Program-made: the position numbers and the translations under genes | Origin: Hansfordia pulvinata | Taxonomy: Eukaryota; Ascomycota; Sordariomycetes; Xylariales | Direction of reading: 5' to 3' | Assembly: GCA_006538405.1 (NCBI GenBank) | Contig: BJKQ01000002.1 | Span: 2,170,001-2,234,000, forward strand | DNA length: 64,000 nucleotides | Notes under the pieces: generated by a model | The model's input: the letters and a program-made list of their open reading frames with translations, nothing else | Databases searched by the model: none | What the model was told of the DNA's origin: nothing | Part shown: positions 22,898 through 33,752 of the stretch, in pieces | Layout: each line of letters starts with the position of its first letter | How positions within the stretch are numbered: position 1 is the stretch's first letter

Positions 22898-23893
22898 ATC
22901 CAGGCAGGTACGAGTACGCAACATGTAGCGACTGACTTGTCCCGTCGCCTCCATCATGCAACAACCGCAACGCCCAGCAGACCTGCACAGGCAGGTAACC
23001 CCAGCTTCCAAAAATCCCAGGTAGCAGGTGGTTAGGTATCGTCTAGGTTCCCGAGTACTCACCAGGTCACCCAGGGCGCCGCCAGCTGCACTGCGTGAAT
23101 TCCTGCGTGCCTGCCGCGATCAGTGCTGCAACTAGGTACGGCCACCGAGATCCATCCCCCGTTCCCCTTGGCCCTGAGCCCTGGGCCCTGGGACTTTGGT
23201 GCAGTCAACCTTAGGTAGTGCCTGCAGTTAGGCAGGTTCCTAACGCACGCCTTGACCCGGCATCTGCCCGCCCCAGTCGCGCCCGGCTGCAATACCTGCA
23301 CGCTACATCAACGCTCTCAAATCCATACCTACACGCCCGCATTGCATCACCACGCCGCATCTCATCTCATCTCACTTCAACCGCCGCCCCCCTTCTACGA
23401 GGACGCTGTCGGCCCTCCTCCTCTCTCCCCATACCTGAATCTGGCTCGGGCAGATCGGAACAGCCGAGTCCACTCCAGCCCAGCCCACTCGGTCCAACGC
23501 CCCATTCAGGGCTGTCTCGGCCACTCGTTTTCTCTTATAACCGCTCCTTCCGGCGCCCCGACACCCCGTCCTCCACCTGCTCTGGCCTGCGATTTCGCCT
23601 TTCGCCTGGTCTCCGACGCCGCTTCACCTCGGGCCACCCTCTGCGCAGGCTGTCAAGGTCAGCAGCCCGTCACTCCTCAACTCGCAACTCCACTGTAAGG
23701 CTCGACAACCTCTGGAGCGGCCCTGGGATCTCCAAGCCAAATTTCGCTCTCGGGTCTGTCGCCTGTCTCACCCAACTTGCTGCTCTGACCTCGCCGGCGC
23801 ACGCAGCGTCTACTGCGCAAGCCATTTCGATGTCCCGCAACTCGTAAATCAACGCGCTATCTGACAGAGAGCCTCCGCGCGGCCCCATTGGCC

Positions 23894-26800
23894 ATGTCGG
23901 TTCCCAACTTTGGCTTTTCCTCGTGGAGGCGGAGGTCGCCCTCCGTTTCCTCTCAGCCTACGCCGGACGACGACCTGCACGCCGCCAGCTTCAGCCGCGC
24001 GCCCCATGCCGTCCAGGCTGACGCCAGGTTGCTCTCGTCTTCGCTGAGCTCTGTCGGCCACAGGGAGCCCACCAGGTCTTTCATCCCTGGTTCTGCAAGA
24101 GACGCACTGTGTAAGTCTTGCTCGACCACCTGCTATTTCCTCCGGAAAATGCTCAACCAGGACTAACACCCAGCACCAGCTCCCGTGGATAGCGCCCAAT
24201 TCGCCCGCAGTGTTCGCGAGGACACGGCTGAGCTTGCCTCATATGTCTTGTCTGACAAGAAAGACAAGCGGCGCGCCTCGTTCCTGAACAGCCACCGCCC
24301 TTCATCTTCTGACCTTGGTCGGGACGCCCCGCCAGCTCGCGGCGGCGACAGCGCTCCTAGCGATGCGCAAGCGGCCGGGTCTGCCACTATTCCAGAGCTG
24401 TCGGAGCCCTCTTCGCCCGAGATCAGAGCCGATCCTGGGACTGAAGGCGGCCACTCCATGCTCACCACCATGCTGCAGAATTCACCCCCGCAATCTGACG
24501 ACTCTGCTGATGATTGGAGTCATGCTTTGCCGGATCAGCACAAGACTCCATCTCCCCTCTCGCTCGACAGCCGTGGTGATGATCAAACCGACTCGAGAGA
24601 GAGACGAGACTCGGCTGTGGCGCCCTCAGAAACCACACCCTTGCTGATAACAAAGAACCAGCGGCCCGACTCACCAGATGTTGCGTCTGAGCTTGGCGAC
24701 ATCGAAGCACAGAAACCAAGGGCGCGAACGTTCTGGTCTCGGGCTCTACCCTTCATGCGAAGTGAAGGGTCTGATGGCGCCTGGGAATGGGACAGGAAGA
24801 TTGTCTGGCAAAGGGCGGTTGTTGACCCCGTGCGCTGTTTGCCTGCTGTTGTGGTGGGGCTCTTGCTCAACATTCTCGACGCCCTGTCGTACGGTAAGTC
24901 TCCAAAGCTGCATAGTAAATCACATTTCTAACCGCTTTGCAAAGGCATGATTCTGTTTCCTCTTGGAAATCCCGTTTTCTCGCATCTCGGACCGGCCGGC
25001 ATCGCCATCTTCTACGTCAGCACCATTGTCTCGCAACTTACCTTCTCTTGCGGAAGTGTCTTCAAGGGAGGTGTCGGCTCGGAGTTGGTAAGTGCTTCTG
25101 GATCTTGAGGCTGCTGATTATAAACTAATAGCGAAACACAGATCGAGGTTGTGCCCTTCTTTCACAGCATGGCCGCCACGATTACCGCCAAGATCGGCTC
25201 TGACAAACCAGACGCCGTCATCGCCACGACCATCACCTCCTTTGCCGTTAGCTCCATGCTGACGGGACTTGTGTTTTATCTCCTGGGCAAATTCCGCCTG
25301 GGCTACATCGTCGGTTTCATACCCCGTCATATTCTCATTGGTTGCATTGGCGGAGTCGGCTGGTTCCTGCTCGCGACTGGGTTCGAGGTTTCTGCTCGTC
25401 TCGATGAGCTCCGCTACGATCTCGAAACTGGTTCGAAACTCATACAGCCTGACACATTGCCCTTGTGGATCATTCCATTGTTTTTGGCCATCCTGTTGTT
25501 TGGCCTTCAGAAAAAGATCACCTCGGAATATTTCCTATCTGTCTACATCCTCATGATCCCATTTATATTCTATTTCTTTGTTTTCTCAATCGACACCCTC
25601 GAGCCGGACAATCTCCGTCGCTCTGGCTGGATCTTCGAGGCACCTCCAGACGGAGAGCCTTGGTGGTACTTCTGGACGCTGTACAGTGAGTCTAATCTTC
25701 CCCCTTCTCCACCTGCCTCTGGCTGACTCGCCCCCGCACAGAATTCAACTTGGTTGACTGGGAAGCCATCCTCGAAACGGTCGGGGCAATGTTCGCCTTG
25801 ACCTTCTTCAGTCTGCTACACGTGCCAATCAACGTTCCGGCTCTGGCCCAAAGTACTGGCGAGGACAACGCCAACCTAAACCACGAACTCAAGCTCCACG
25901 GTGTCTCGAATTTCTTGTCGGGGTGCTGTGGTAGCATCCAGAACTACCTGGTGTACGCCAACACGCTGTTTTTCATTCGCTCCGGGGGTAACAGCAGGCT
26001 TGCGGGCTTCTTACTCGCTGGGCTAACTTTTGTTATGCTGGTCATCGGTCCTGTCATCATTGGCTACATTCCTATTATGATGGTCGGGACTCTGATTTTT
26101 GTGCTCGGTTTTGAACTGCTTGTGGATGCTCTGGTGGCCCCAAAGCGCAAACTGAAGCTGCTGGAATACTTGACCGTGGGTATTGCGTCCTTTCGAACCT
26201 GAGTGCTTACTAACCTTCAATTTGCAGATCATAATCATCGTGCTGACTATGGGAATGTACGACTTTGTTGCTGGAATCTTCCTGGGCATGGTTCTTGCAT
26301 TCGTGTCGGTCATTTTCCATGCATCTCAGGTGTCGGCTATTCGTGCGACTTACACTGGCAAACAAGTCGGCTCCATGGTCCGCAGAAACCCCTCACAGCA
26401 CCACTACCTCGAGCAAGTCGGCGAACAGACCTACATCATCAAGCTGTCTGGCTTTCTCTTCTTCGGCACGATAGTGGGGGTCGAAGGCAAGATTCGCGAG
26501 CTCATTTCGGATGACATCTACCATGATCACCCTATCAAATACCTGATCATCGATATTTCTCACGTTGCTGGGATTGACTATTCTGCTGGCGAGGGCTTCA
26601 TGACTATCAGTCGTTTGCTTCACGGAAAGGGGATAAACCTCATTGTCAGTGGCAAGGACGCTGACAGCAAGATTGGCGTCGACTTACGAGCAGTGGGCTT
26701 GGGAAACGACATTGAAGTTCCTTTCATGCCTGACATGAACTCTGCCCTGGAGAGCTGCGAGAACGAGCAGCTGAAGACATTCTACGCCCGACAGGAGGCT

Positions 26801-27421
26801 TTGAGGGTGGCTCGGCCATCGCCCTCGAGCAATCTCGACGTGCCGGATCAGCGCCGGGCGAACCAGCCCCTGGATCTTTTGTCGCAATCGCCAAGGAAGA
26901 GCCATCTTCACCAAGCAGCCAGGAATGTTTTGACGCAACAAGAGATCCGTCGCACGACAAGATGGCAAAGCATCAGCGAGCCCCTGCGACTCATGCTGCA
27001 GGTCTTCTACGACGTCAGCGACAAGAACGAAGACTTTTGGTTTCGTGCCAGACCGTACTTCTCCCGCCGAGAGTTCCTGGCTGGAACCGTGCTATTCGAG
27101 CGCGGCGAGCCGGCAAACGGCTTCTATTTGGTCGAGAAAGGCGAACTTCGAGCAGATTACGACACACCACAGGGGCAACTCTTCGAGCCCATTGTCCAAG
27201 GTACGACATGTGGAGAGCTCCCTTTCTTCTCGTCGACCAAGCGGACGGCGACAGTCATGGTCATGAGGAACTGTGTCCTGTGGGTGATGGATACAAACAA
27301 TTGGCAGAAGCTGCAGGATGAGGAGAAAGACGTTGCACACGAGCTTCTCACAGTTTCTTTGAAGCTTACGTCGGAGCGGATGGACGCAATGACCAACTAC
27401 ATATCTGCTGTGGGGAATTAG
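23894..27421 (+). CDS. Vsb1-like SLC26-type transporter with STAS and cyclic-nucleotide-binding domains
   Basis: Six exons: 23894-24110, 24180-24893, 24945-25087, 25142-25685, 25742-26175 and 26228-27421; 1081 residues. Residues 1 to ~290 are a polar, Ser-rich cytosolic tail. A multi-span SulP/SLC26-type core follows (~300-720), with hydrophobic segments such as LWIIPLFLAILLFGL and YILMIPFIFYFFVFSI. A STAS domain (~745-870) contains YLIIDISHVAGIDYSAGEGF. The C-terminus (~940-1070) is a CAP_ED/cNMP-like domain keeping GELPFF (Gly1013, Glu1014) and RTATV (Arg1023), the phosphate-binding cassette pattern. The architecture matches yeast YGR125W/Vsb1, tied to vacuolar basic amino acid storage. Substrate here is inferred. 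All introns are 51-69 nt, canonical and frame-preserving. The ATG at 23894 is preferred. Confidence 0.87.
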
Positions 27422-27935
27422 ACCGCTCTTGATCCTGCTCCAAACGCAGTGTATTAGCGAGATCTGTCCAGGGATTATAGCATTCAGGTGTATACCAAGT
27501 GTACTCTTGTTCCGGGGCGTTTCGGCATCAAAAACAGCTCTTTGTATTTATTGGGGGAGATCTGCCGGAATTGGCCGATAGCAGCCCCCCTGACCCAGGC
27601 TTCTCTGTCTTCCTCTTTTCTGAAGCCATACTGGTCATACTGGAGGTGTCAGAAAACCAACCATCTTCCTCTAATGCGTCTTCTCGTTCTGTTTGAAAGT
27701 GTCGATTCAACGTGGTCTGTTGTTGAGTCCTCTTGGGTTAATCATTCAAAGAACCTGGGCCACTGGCGGTCAAGTCCGCCGGTTACGCGATAACTACGGT
27801 GTTTGAAAGTACCCGGGACATAACTCAACACATAGGCATGGGGCCAAATTTCTCCAGGCGTTTTTTAAGGGACTTGGAAGTTCCATTCTGGAGTTTGGCT
27901 GATTTCCTGGGCGAGCCTGGGAACCAAAGCTGGTC
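27422..27935. other. convergent spacer
   Basis: About 510 bases between the transporter and PARG 3' ends, presumably 3' UTRs. Nothing further is supported. Confidence 0.5.
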
Positions 27936-28451
27936 CTAAACCTCGTCGCCAGAATCAAGACATTCGCCACCACTTTCCATTTGGTCCTCTTCATCCTCAC
28001 TTCCACTTCCAGTGTCCGCCTCGTTTTTATCGTCGTCCGAACCGTCGTCCTCGTTTCCGTGCGTTGAGGAGCCACAATCAGGTGAGGATGCCCCGGCCGG
28101 CAGCTGGGCCCTCAACCCTGCCAGCACCGAGGCCAGGCCGGACCGCAGCTGGGGCGAGCGGGCTTGCTCCATCTTGAGCTCCGTCTCGTGGATCGCGGCC
28201 CGGAGCTCGCGCAGCCGCGCGTCTTCGGGTCCTCGTCCGCGCTGGCGCCGGCGGCAGCCTCGCCGCGGCCGCCCTTGGGCTCGGGCTCGGGCTCGGACTC
28301 CTGCTCCTCGCACACCAGGCCGTGGCCAAAGGCGGTCTGGAAGCGCTCCGCGATCCCGCCGCCCTTGACGGCGAACACCACCTCTTCGATGCCCTCCCAC
28401 ATCTCCTTCTGCTTGCCCCCGCCCCTCTTGCTGTTTTTCTTGCCCCGGTCG

Positions 28452-28491
<40 letters not shown>

Positions 28492-29797
28492 GAACACCCC
28501 CGAGCAGGACCTTGCTCCATGCCCGCGCGACCTCCTCGACCGGGTTGCCGTACGCGCCGCAGCCCCAGGCTCCGAGGACGACGCGGCGCACGCCCTTGGC
28601 TTGGAAGACGCGCATGACGACGCGCATCTTGCGGAGCATCATGTCTCGGTCGGCGGGATTGGAGTAAGTCTTGAGGATCGGAGGGGGCGCTGCCGGACCG
28701 TCGCCGTCGCCGTCGCTGCCGCTGTCGCTGTCCCCGTTGTCGGCTACTTCGTTTCCTTCATCCCCCCGACAGCGCCGTCCAGGTCGGCTACGTCTTTGGC
28801 CCCGCGCGCACCGACGCCAGGGCCAAAACATTCACCACGATCACCGCCATCATCGCCATCTTCTCCTTCTTCTGGTTCTTCCTCTCCCCTCTCGCCCTCG
28901 CCCTCATAGGCGGCAGGGGCGGCAGGGGCGGCAGGGCCATCGTCGGAGGGGGCGGCCACGTCCTCGACCTCGGGGATGCGCAGCGCGGCCGCGCTGACGA
29001 CGTCGACGAACCAGCGGTCCGACTTGCGGGGCAGATCGCGGCCCTGGGCGTCGCGGAACACGAGGACGTCGGGCGTGTAGACGGCGCCCAGCTCGGGCAG
29101 GCGGTAGAAGCCGTCGCGCAGCGAGGGGAGCAACGTGGTGCGCATGCACAGCGACTCCTCCTGCGCGGCGGACCCGTTGAGGAAGCCGCCGCCCGGGCAG
29201 AGCGGGGACGCCATGTTGAGGACGCCGACGCGCGAGGAGCGGTTGCTCAGGTCCGGCCGCGGGGGCGGGCCAGATGGCGCTGCGGGAGAGGGGGAAGAAG
29301 AGGAGGAGGAGGAGGCGGTTGTTGTTGTTATTGTTGTTATTGGGGATAGCAGGCTCCGCGCCACCACCAGCGTGTCGGCGATGCGCATCGTGATCCGCGG
29401 GCCCTTTCTCTCTCCCACCGGCGCCGGCGCTGTGGCGGATGGCGCTTTCGCCCCTCGGTCGTCGTCGTCGACTTCGCTGTCCGAGTCGCCGCCGCCGCCC
29501 TTCCTGCCTTTGCGTCCCTTTCTGTTGTTGCCGCCCTTCTTGGCGCTGCCGTGTGCATCGCGGGCCCTTTGCTTGTTTGAGGGGGCTGAGGCGGGGGCAT
29601 TGGCGGCAGCCGCCACGGGGGAGTGGACGGGCGGAGGGTCGACAATCAGCTCGACGGCGTCGATGCCGCGGCGGCGCGGGGGTGCGCCGACAGCAGCGTG
29701 GGCATGAGGCGGTTCGCCGTGAACTTTGCCCGCTTGGCGCGGGCGTCGCGGCGCCAGTCTGCCGGGGGCGGCCCAGGGACGGCTCGAGTCTGCCCAT
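27936..29797 (-). CDS. bacterial-type poly(ADP-ribose) glycohydrolase (TIGR02452-like; four frame breaks)
   Basis: About 621 residues after allowing for four missing bases. The PARG signature is present: GGG at ~203-205 in CPGGGFLNGSAAQEE, with the catalytic glutamate pair at ~214-215. The end of the macrodomain fold appears later as VVLGAWGCGAYGNP. The enzyme class cleaves ADP-ribose polymers. Two features are unusual: a ~115-residue Asp/Glu/Gly/Ala-rich insert (~267-384) between FVDVVSAAALRIPEVEDV and the RDMMLRKMRVVMRVFQAKGV helix, and a (CTG)12-encoded poly-Gln (438-449). The tail is acidic. Missing bases map to G5 29764-29768, G5 29678-29682, C6 28762-28767 and GGG 28227-28229. Correcting them gives RRDARAKRAKFTANRLMPTL near the N-terminus and EDARLRELRAAIHETELKME near the C-terminus. 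The start MGRLEPSLGRP is in good context. It diverges from CUS2. Confidence 0.8.
28454..28489 (-). repeat. (CTG)12 coding for poly-Gln in PARG
   Basis: Twelve perfect CTG units on the + strand, read as CAG (Gln) in the leftward PARG gene. Confidence 0.95.
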
Positions 29798-30784
29798 GTT
29801 GAGAGGCCCTCTGCTTCTTTTTTTCTCTTCTCTTTTTTTGAGCGCCGCGGCCTTTCCCGGCTGCTCACTGTCTCTGAGAACGGCGAAGACTCGCGTTCGG
29901 CACTGTCGGGGTGGATGAGCAGCCGTGCGCGGGGGAGGACAATGGCGGCAGCGCGTGTAAGTGTGTGTGTAAGTGTGGGTGTAAGTGTGATGAGAGTGGC
30001 GATGCTCTCTAACGACTACGTGCGGTTCTGACGGCTGGCTGGCGAACTGGCGACCCGGAATCGAACATGCGGAACGAGAGTTGTTGCGCCTGGACGAGAA
30101 ACGACACGAGATGATACCGATGGGCCTCTACGAGCCTGCCCAAAGTCCCCCCTCCCGTATTTCACATGGCGGCCGTCTGAGAGGGCGCTGGAGCGAGTAG
30201 CCATGACCTTGATGGCGAGGTTTGGCGACAAGGGTTGTGGGGTGGTTCGGGCTCGCGCAATACCGAAAAGGGCGGTGCTGCTGATGAGACCATTGCCCGT
30301 CATACTCGTACGAGTACTTACGGAGTACACGTGATGAAACCGTCGCCGCGAGGGTTTCGTAGCCCGTTATCCCTCCCAGTATTCCATTCCCGAGTTACGA
30401 CACCTTAGGTAGGTACTTAGTCACCACCGTATCCGTCTCTCAACCGTATTTCTCTTAGCCGACACTGACGAACGCCAAGACTGGGGCGGAAACCTCGTCG
30501 CATGCAAGGTCGAGGGTCGGCTGCTTGCGCCGCGCCGACGTGTCGCAGCGGCTCCTCCACCTGTGAATCATTCCATTCTGCAAAACTTCTGCCCGTGCTT
30601 GAACGCACAGCCCAGCCCCAACCTTCCAGGAGGTACGAACTCGTCGCCGGACCCGACCACCGCCCCTTAGCCCATTCTACGACCGTTCCTGATAACACGC
30701 CATCGCTCTCGTGGCGCGTGATACAGAGCTCACCTCGATCTCACCTGCCCACGCCGGCAAAACACGCCGCCAGGGCCCTACGCG
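29798..30784. other. divergent promoter region PARG/CUS2
   Basis: About 1 kb between two divergent starts. It contains GTGTAAGTGTG-type repeats at 29957-29992 and a compact palindromic group of CTCGTACGAGTAC and CGGAGTAC near 30304-30332. No gene is supported. Confidence 0.5.
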
Positions 30785-32026
30785 ATGGCCGAACCCGAGG
30801 CCGCGCCCACACTGGGCTTCCCCACCGACCCGTCCGAGTTCGACAGCGACGACCGCATCTCCTACTCCAAGCTCGACAACAAGTTCATCGCCGTGCACGA
30901 CGACGGCACCGAGTTCGAGTTCGACAACCAGCTGCGCCGGTGGATCCCGGCCCTCGACGAGGAGGCCTACCAGCAACAGCAGTCCGCCTACGGAGGGCCG
31001 CTGGACGCGGGCGCTGGTGACCACGACTACGACAGCCAGGACGCGCAGGGCAACAAGAGGCGGAAGCGCGACGAACAGCCTGGCGGCGGCGGCGGCGGGC
31101 GGGCGCGCAAGAAGCAAAAGGCGCCGCCGCAGCCGCGCCAGAACACGGCCGTGTACGTGACGGGCCTGCCGGCCGACGCGACGGTCGACGAGGTGCACGA
31201 TGTCTTCTCGCGCAAGTGCGGCGTCGTGGCCGAGGAGATTGACAGCGGGCGCCCGCGCATCAAGCTGTACGCGGACCCGGAGACGGGCGCGTTCAAGGGC
31301 GACGCCCTCGTCGTCTTCTTCAAGCCCCAGAGCGTCGAGATGGCCATCATGCTGCTCGACGACACCGAGTTTCGCTACGCGTCCAGCGGCGGCCGGCCCG
31401 AGGACCAGAGGAGGATCCGCGTCCAGGCGGCGGACGCCAGCTACAAGAAAACCAATTACGAGGAGGAAAAAGCAGCAGCAGCAGCAGCTGCTGCTGCTTC
31501 CAAATCTGCCGGCGGCGCGTCCACGACGGGGGAGCCAGCGACGATACCCGGGGGAGGGGACGCGGCGGACAAGGGCGGCAAGGGGCGGCCGGACCGGTCG
31601 CGGGAGCAGGACAAGCAGAAGATCATCCGGCGGACGCAGAAGCTGGATGCCAAGCTGGCGGACTGGGACGACGACGACCCGTACGGGGGCCAGCTGGAGA
31701 CGAACGCGCGGCGGGAGCGGCTGGTGATGCTGCGGCACATGTTCACGCTGCAGGAGCTGGAGGAGGACCCGGCGGCGCTGCTGGAGATCAAGGAGGACAT
31801 CCGCGACGAGTGCTCCAAGCTGGGGACGGTGACCAACGTGGTGCTGTACGACCTGGAGGAGGACGGGGTGGCGAGCGTCAAGTTCCGCGACGCCGAGTCG
31901 GCCGAGGCCTGCGTGCGCCTGATGGACGGCCGGGCGTTCGACGGGCGCACCGTCCGCGCCAGCATCGCCACCTGCAGCGAGAAGTATCGCAAGTCGGGCA
32001 AGGACACGGGAGCTGACGAAGACTGA
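30785..32026 (+). CDS. CUS2: Tat-SF1/Cus2-type U2 snRNP splicing factor
   Basis: A single-exon 413-residue protein. The N-terminus has SEFDSDDRISYSKLDNKF and FEFDNQLRRWIPALDEE, typical of fungal Cus2. RRM1 runs ~121-215 (AVYVTGLPADATVDEVHDVF). An Ala-rich linker (~228-240) and a basic segment DKQKIIRRTQKLDAKLADW precede the second RRM (~320-405), which has LEIKEDIRDECSKLG and VASVKFRDAESAEACVRLMDG. That RRM carries Arg383-Ala-Phe385, the RXF loop that marks U2AF-homology motifs, which bind ULM peptides of SF3b1. By family, Cus2 chaperones U2 snRNA/SF3b before prespliceosome formation in the nucleus. The frame is intact. Confidence 0.9.
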   Translation: MAEPEAAPTLGFPTDPSEFDSDDRISYSKLDNKFIAVHDDGTEFEFDNQLRRWIPALDEEAYQQQQSAYGGPLDAGAGDHDYDSQDAQGNKRRKRDEQPGGGGGGRARKKQKAPPQPRQNTAVYVTGLPADATVDEVHDVFSRKCGVVAEEIDSGRPRIKLYADPETGAFKGDALVVFFKPQSVEMAIMLLDDTEFRYASSGGRPEDQRRIRVQAADASYKKTNYEEEKAAAAAAAAASKSAGGASTTGEPATIPGGGDAADKGGKGRPDRSREQDKQKIIRRTQKLDAKLADWDDDDPYGGQLETNARRERLVMLRHMFTLQELEEDPAALLEIKEDIRDECSKLGTVTNVVLYDLEEDGVASVKFRDAESAEACVRLMDGRAFDGRTVRASIATCSEKYRKSGKDTGADED

Positions 32027-33752
32027 GCAGGCCGAAGCCGGAGCCGCCTGTTTTCTAGTTCGCTACCTACCAGAGCATTCTACGGGGAACATGTATCACC
32101 ATTGTCAAGCAGCAAACGAGGTCCCCGAGCAGGAACGTTTGGAGGGCAAGAAAGTAGGTCATCAAGAGGTTCTAGAAGCGGTTGTTGTATGACCAGTATT
32201 CATATAGATTCGGGGCGGTCGCTTGACACAATAATAACTGAACAACCCCACGTTGTACAGTCTTCTCGAATCGATCTGCAGATGCGGTGTATTTCCCGCG
32301 AGCAGATGGCGCGCTGTGCATACTCGTAGCCCGAGGCGTGACGGGATAGGCCGGGGTATGGTGAGGTACGTGAGAAGCTGCTGGTTGCTCATGGCGACGG
32401 TGGATAAGGACGGGAGGTCAACAGTGGGCACCAGGGCGGCTCAGGCACCTCCGGCACTCTGACAAGTACAGCCCTCCAGGGCTGGCTCATCGTCCAGTAC
32501 TCGTATCTGCGCTTATACGACTTAGGCGATCCGTCCTTTCTAGTCCATGTACTCGTGGGTAGATTGCAAGCCGCGCGGTCCTCGTTAGGCGACCATTGCA
32601 GGTGACTATACGTGTAGGGTACGGGCGCTCGTCCCGCCTGTCGAGCCGGCGGGAAGTTGGGCTGCCGTCTGGAGTGACGGCTTTTTTTTTTTCTTTTCTT
32701 TTTTTTTTCGCGTTCTCACCAGTCTTACTTGAGCCGCGAAGCAATTGAGCAAAGTCTGCGGTCACAAGCACTCCTCATAATCGTGCCAGACGGGACGGAG
32801 CGGACACCTGGAAAACCGGCATTGATTACAACGCCATCACGCAGCGTGTGTGCGAGCGGAAAGGCACGCCAAGTGCTCGTACATGTGGCTAAAGCATACC
32901 TACGCGTACTCGTAGGCAAAATTGGACAGAGTACCAGTACCAGTACTTTCTTTGGCCCACACGGAACGCCAGGCAACCGCGTCATCAGCCCAGAGGCTGT
33001 TAAAGGGGGGCAACCCGACGACCTTATTAGGGGGGGTAAACTGGGAGGCGCTGCCCTATGCGCCTTCCACGGGTGTTGACTGACGTACGCGTAGAAAAAG
33101 GTATCCAACCTATGAGATCTTGGTTGAGGAGGTAAAGTACATATAGGTAAGGTAAATAGTAGGTAAGGAAGGCAAGAGGTAGTTGAGGTAATCGTATTGT
33201 TAAACTTTTGACGCGAAGCAGTCACGAACCCTCCTCTTTCATCATCCCTATCCCTTGGATCCATGTTACGTGCATCTCTCGCTCTCGCACCCACGCACGC
33301 ACGCACCTCACTTGTCTTGGCCCTGTCTCCCCCCTGCAACGGCCCTCCCTAAGTACGTTTGCCCTGGGTTCTCATTTGCTTTAATCAACTTCGCTCCGAC
33401 GACATCCAGCGACACCCACTTGTTACCCATTGCCCTTTCGCGATAATTGAATCGCCTCCCTCCCTCCCTCCCTCCCTCCCTCATCCTTTTCCACAGGCCC
33501 CCGCGACCAACGCCCGCATGGTTGCCGCAGCAAAGACCCGACACGCGCCTGCTCATCCACCCCTAAATTTCTATAGCAGCACCAAACCGGCACCAGGCTC
33601 GACCAGGAGCGGCCACTACCACCACCGCCGTCCCCTCCTAACCGAAATCCTACCTCTCCTGCGCCCATAAACCAAAGGTGCCTGCCGTATCATCAACTAC
33701 GCTCCGTGTACCAAGAGTTGTTACCCAGCCCTGGTGGCTCTGCTTCCCTGTC
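32027..33752. other. 1.7-kb intergenic region
   Basis: Spacer upstream of the DUF3405 gene. It has T-rich runs (32682-32708), GTACTCGTAT/GTACTCGTGG words (32499, 32553), a (TCCC)n tract at 33455-33482 and a C-rich leader-like stretch before 33753. No gene is supported. Confidence 0.5.
33455..33482. repeat. (TCCC)n repeat
   Basis: Six to seven consecutive CCCT units in the probable leader of the DUF3405 gene. Confidence 0.85.

Larger units (their letters stand above)
20049..23893. other. 3.8-kb gene-free region
   Basis: Spacer between PSF1 and the Vsb1-like gene. It holds several simple repeats (annotated separately), many ACTCGTAC-type words and, from about 23240 on, a C/T-rich stretch that is probably promoter and leader of the downstream gene. 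A tRNA-like fragment near 22632-22690 was considered and not accepted. Confidence 0.5.

Noticed and set aside
23218..23847. 209-codon frame upstream of the Vsb1-like gene
   Set aside because: Translation of a C/T-rich leader (Ser/Pro/Arg/Leu-rich); no motif, no start context.
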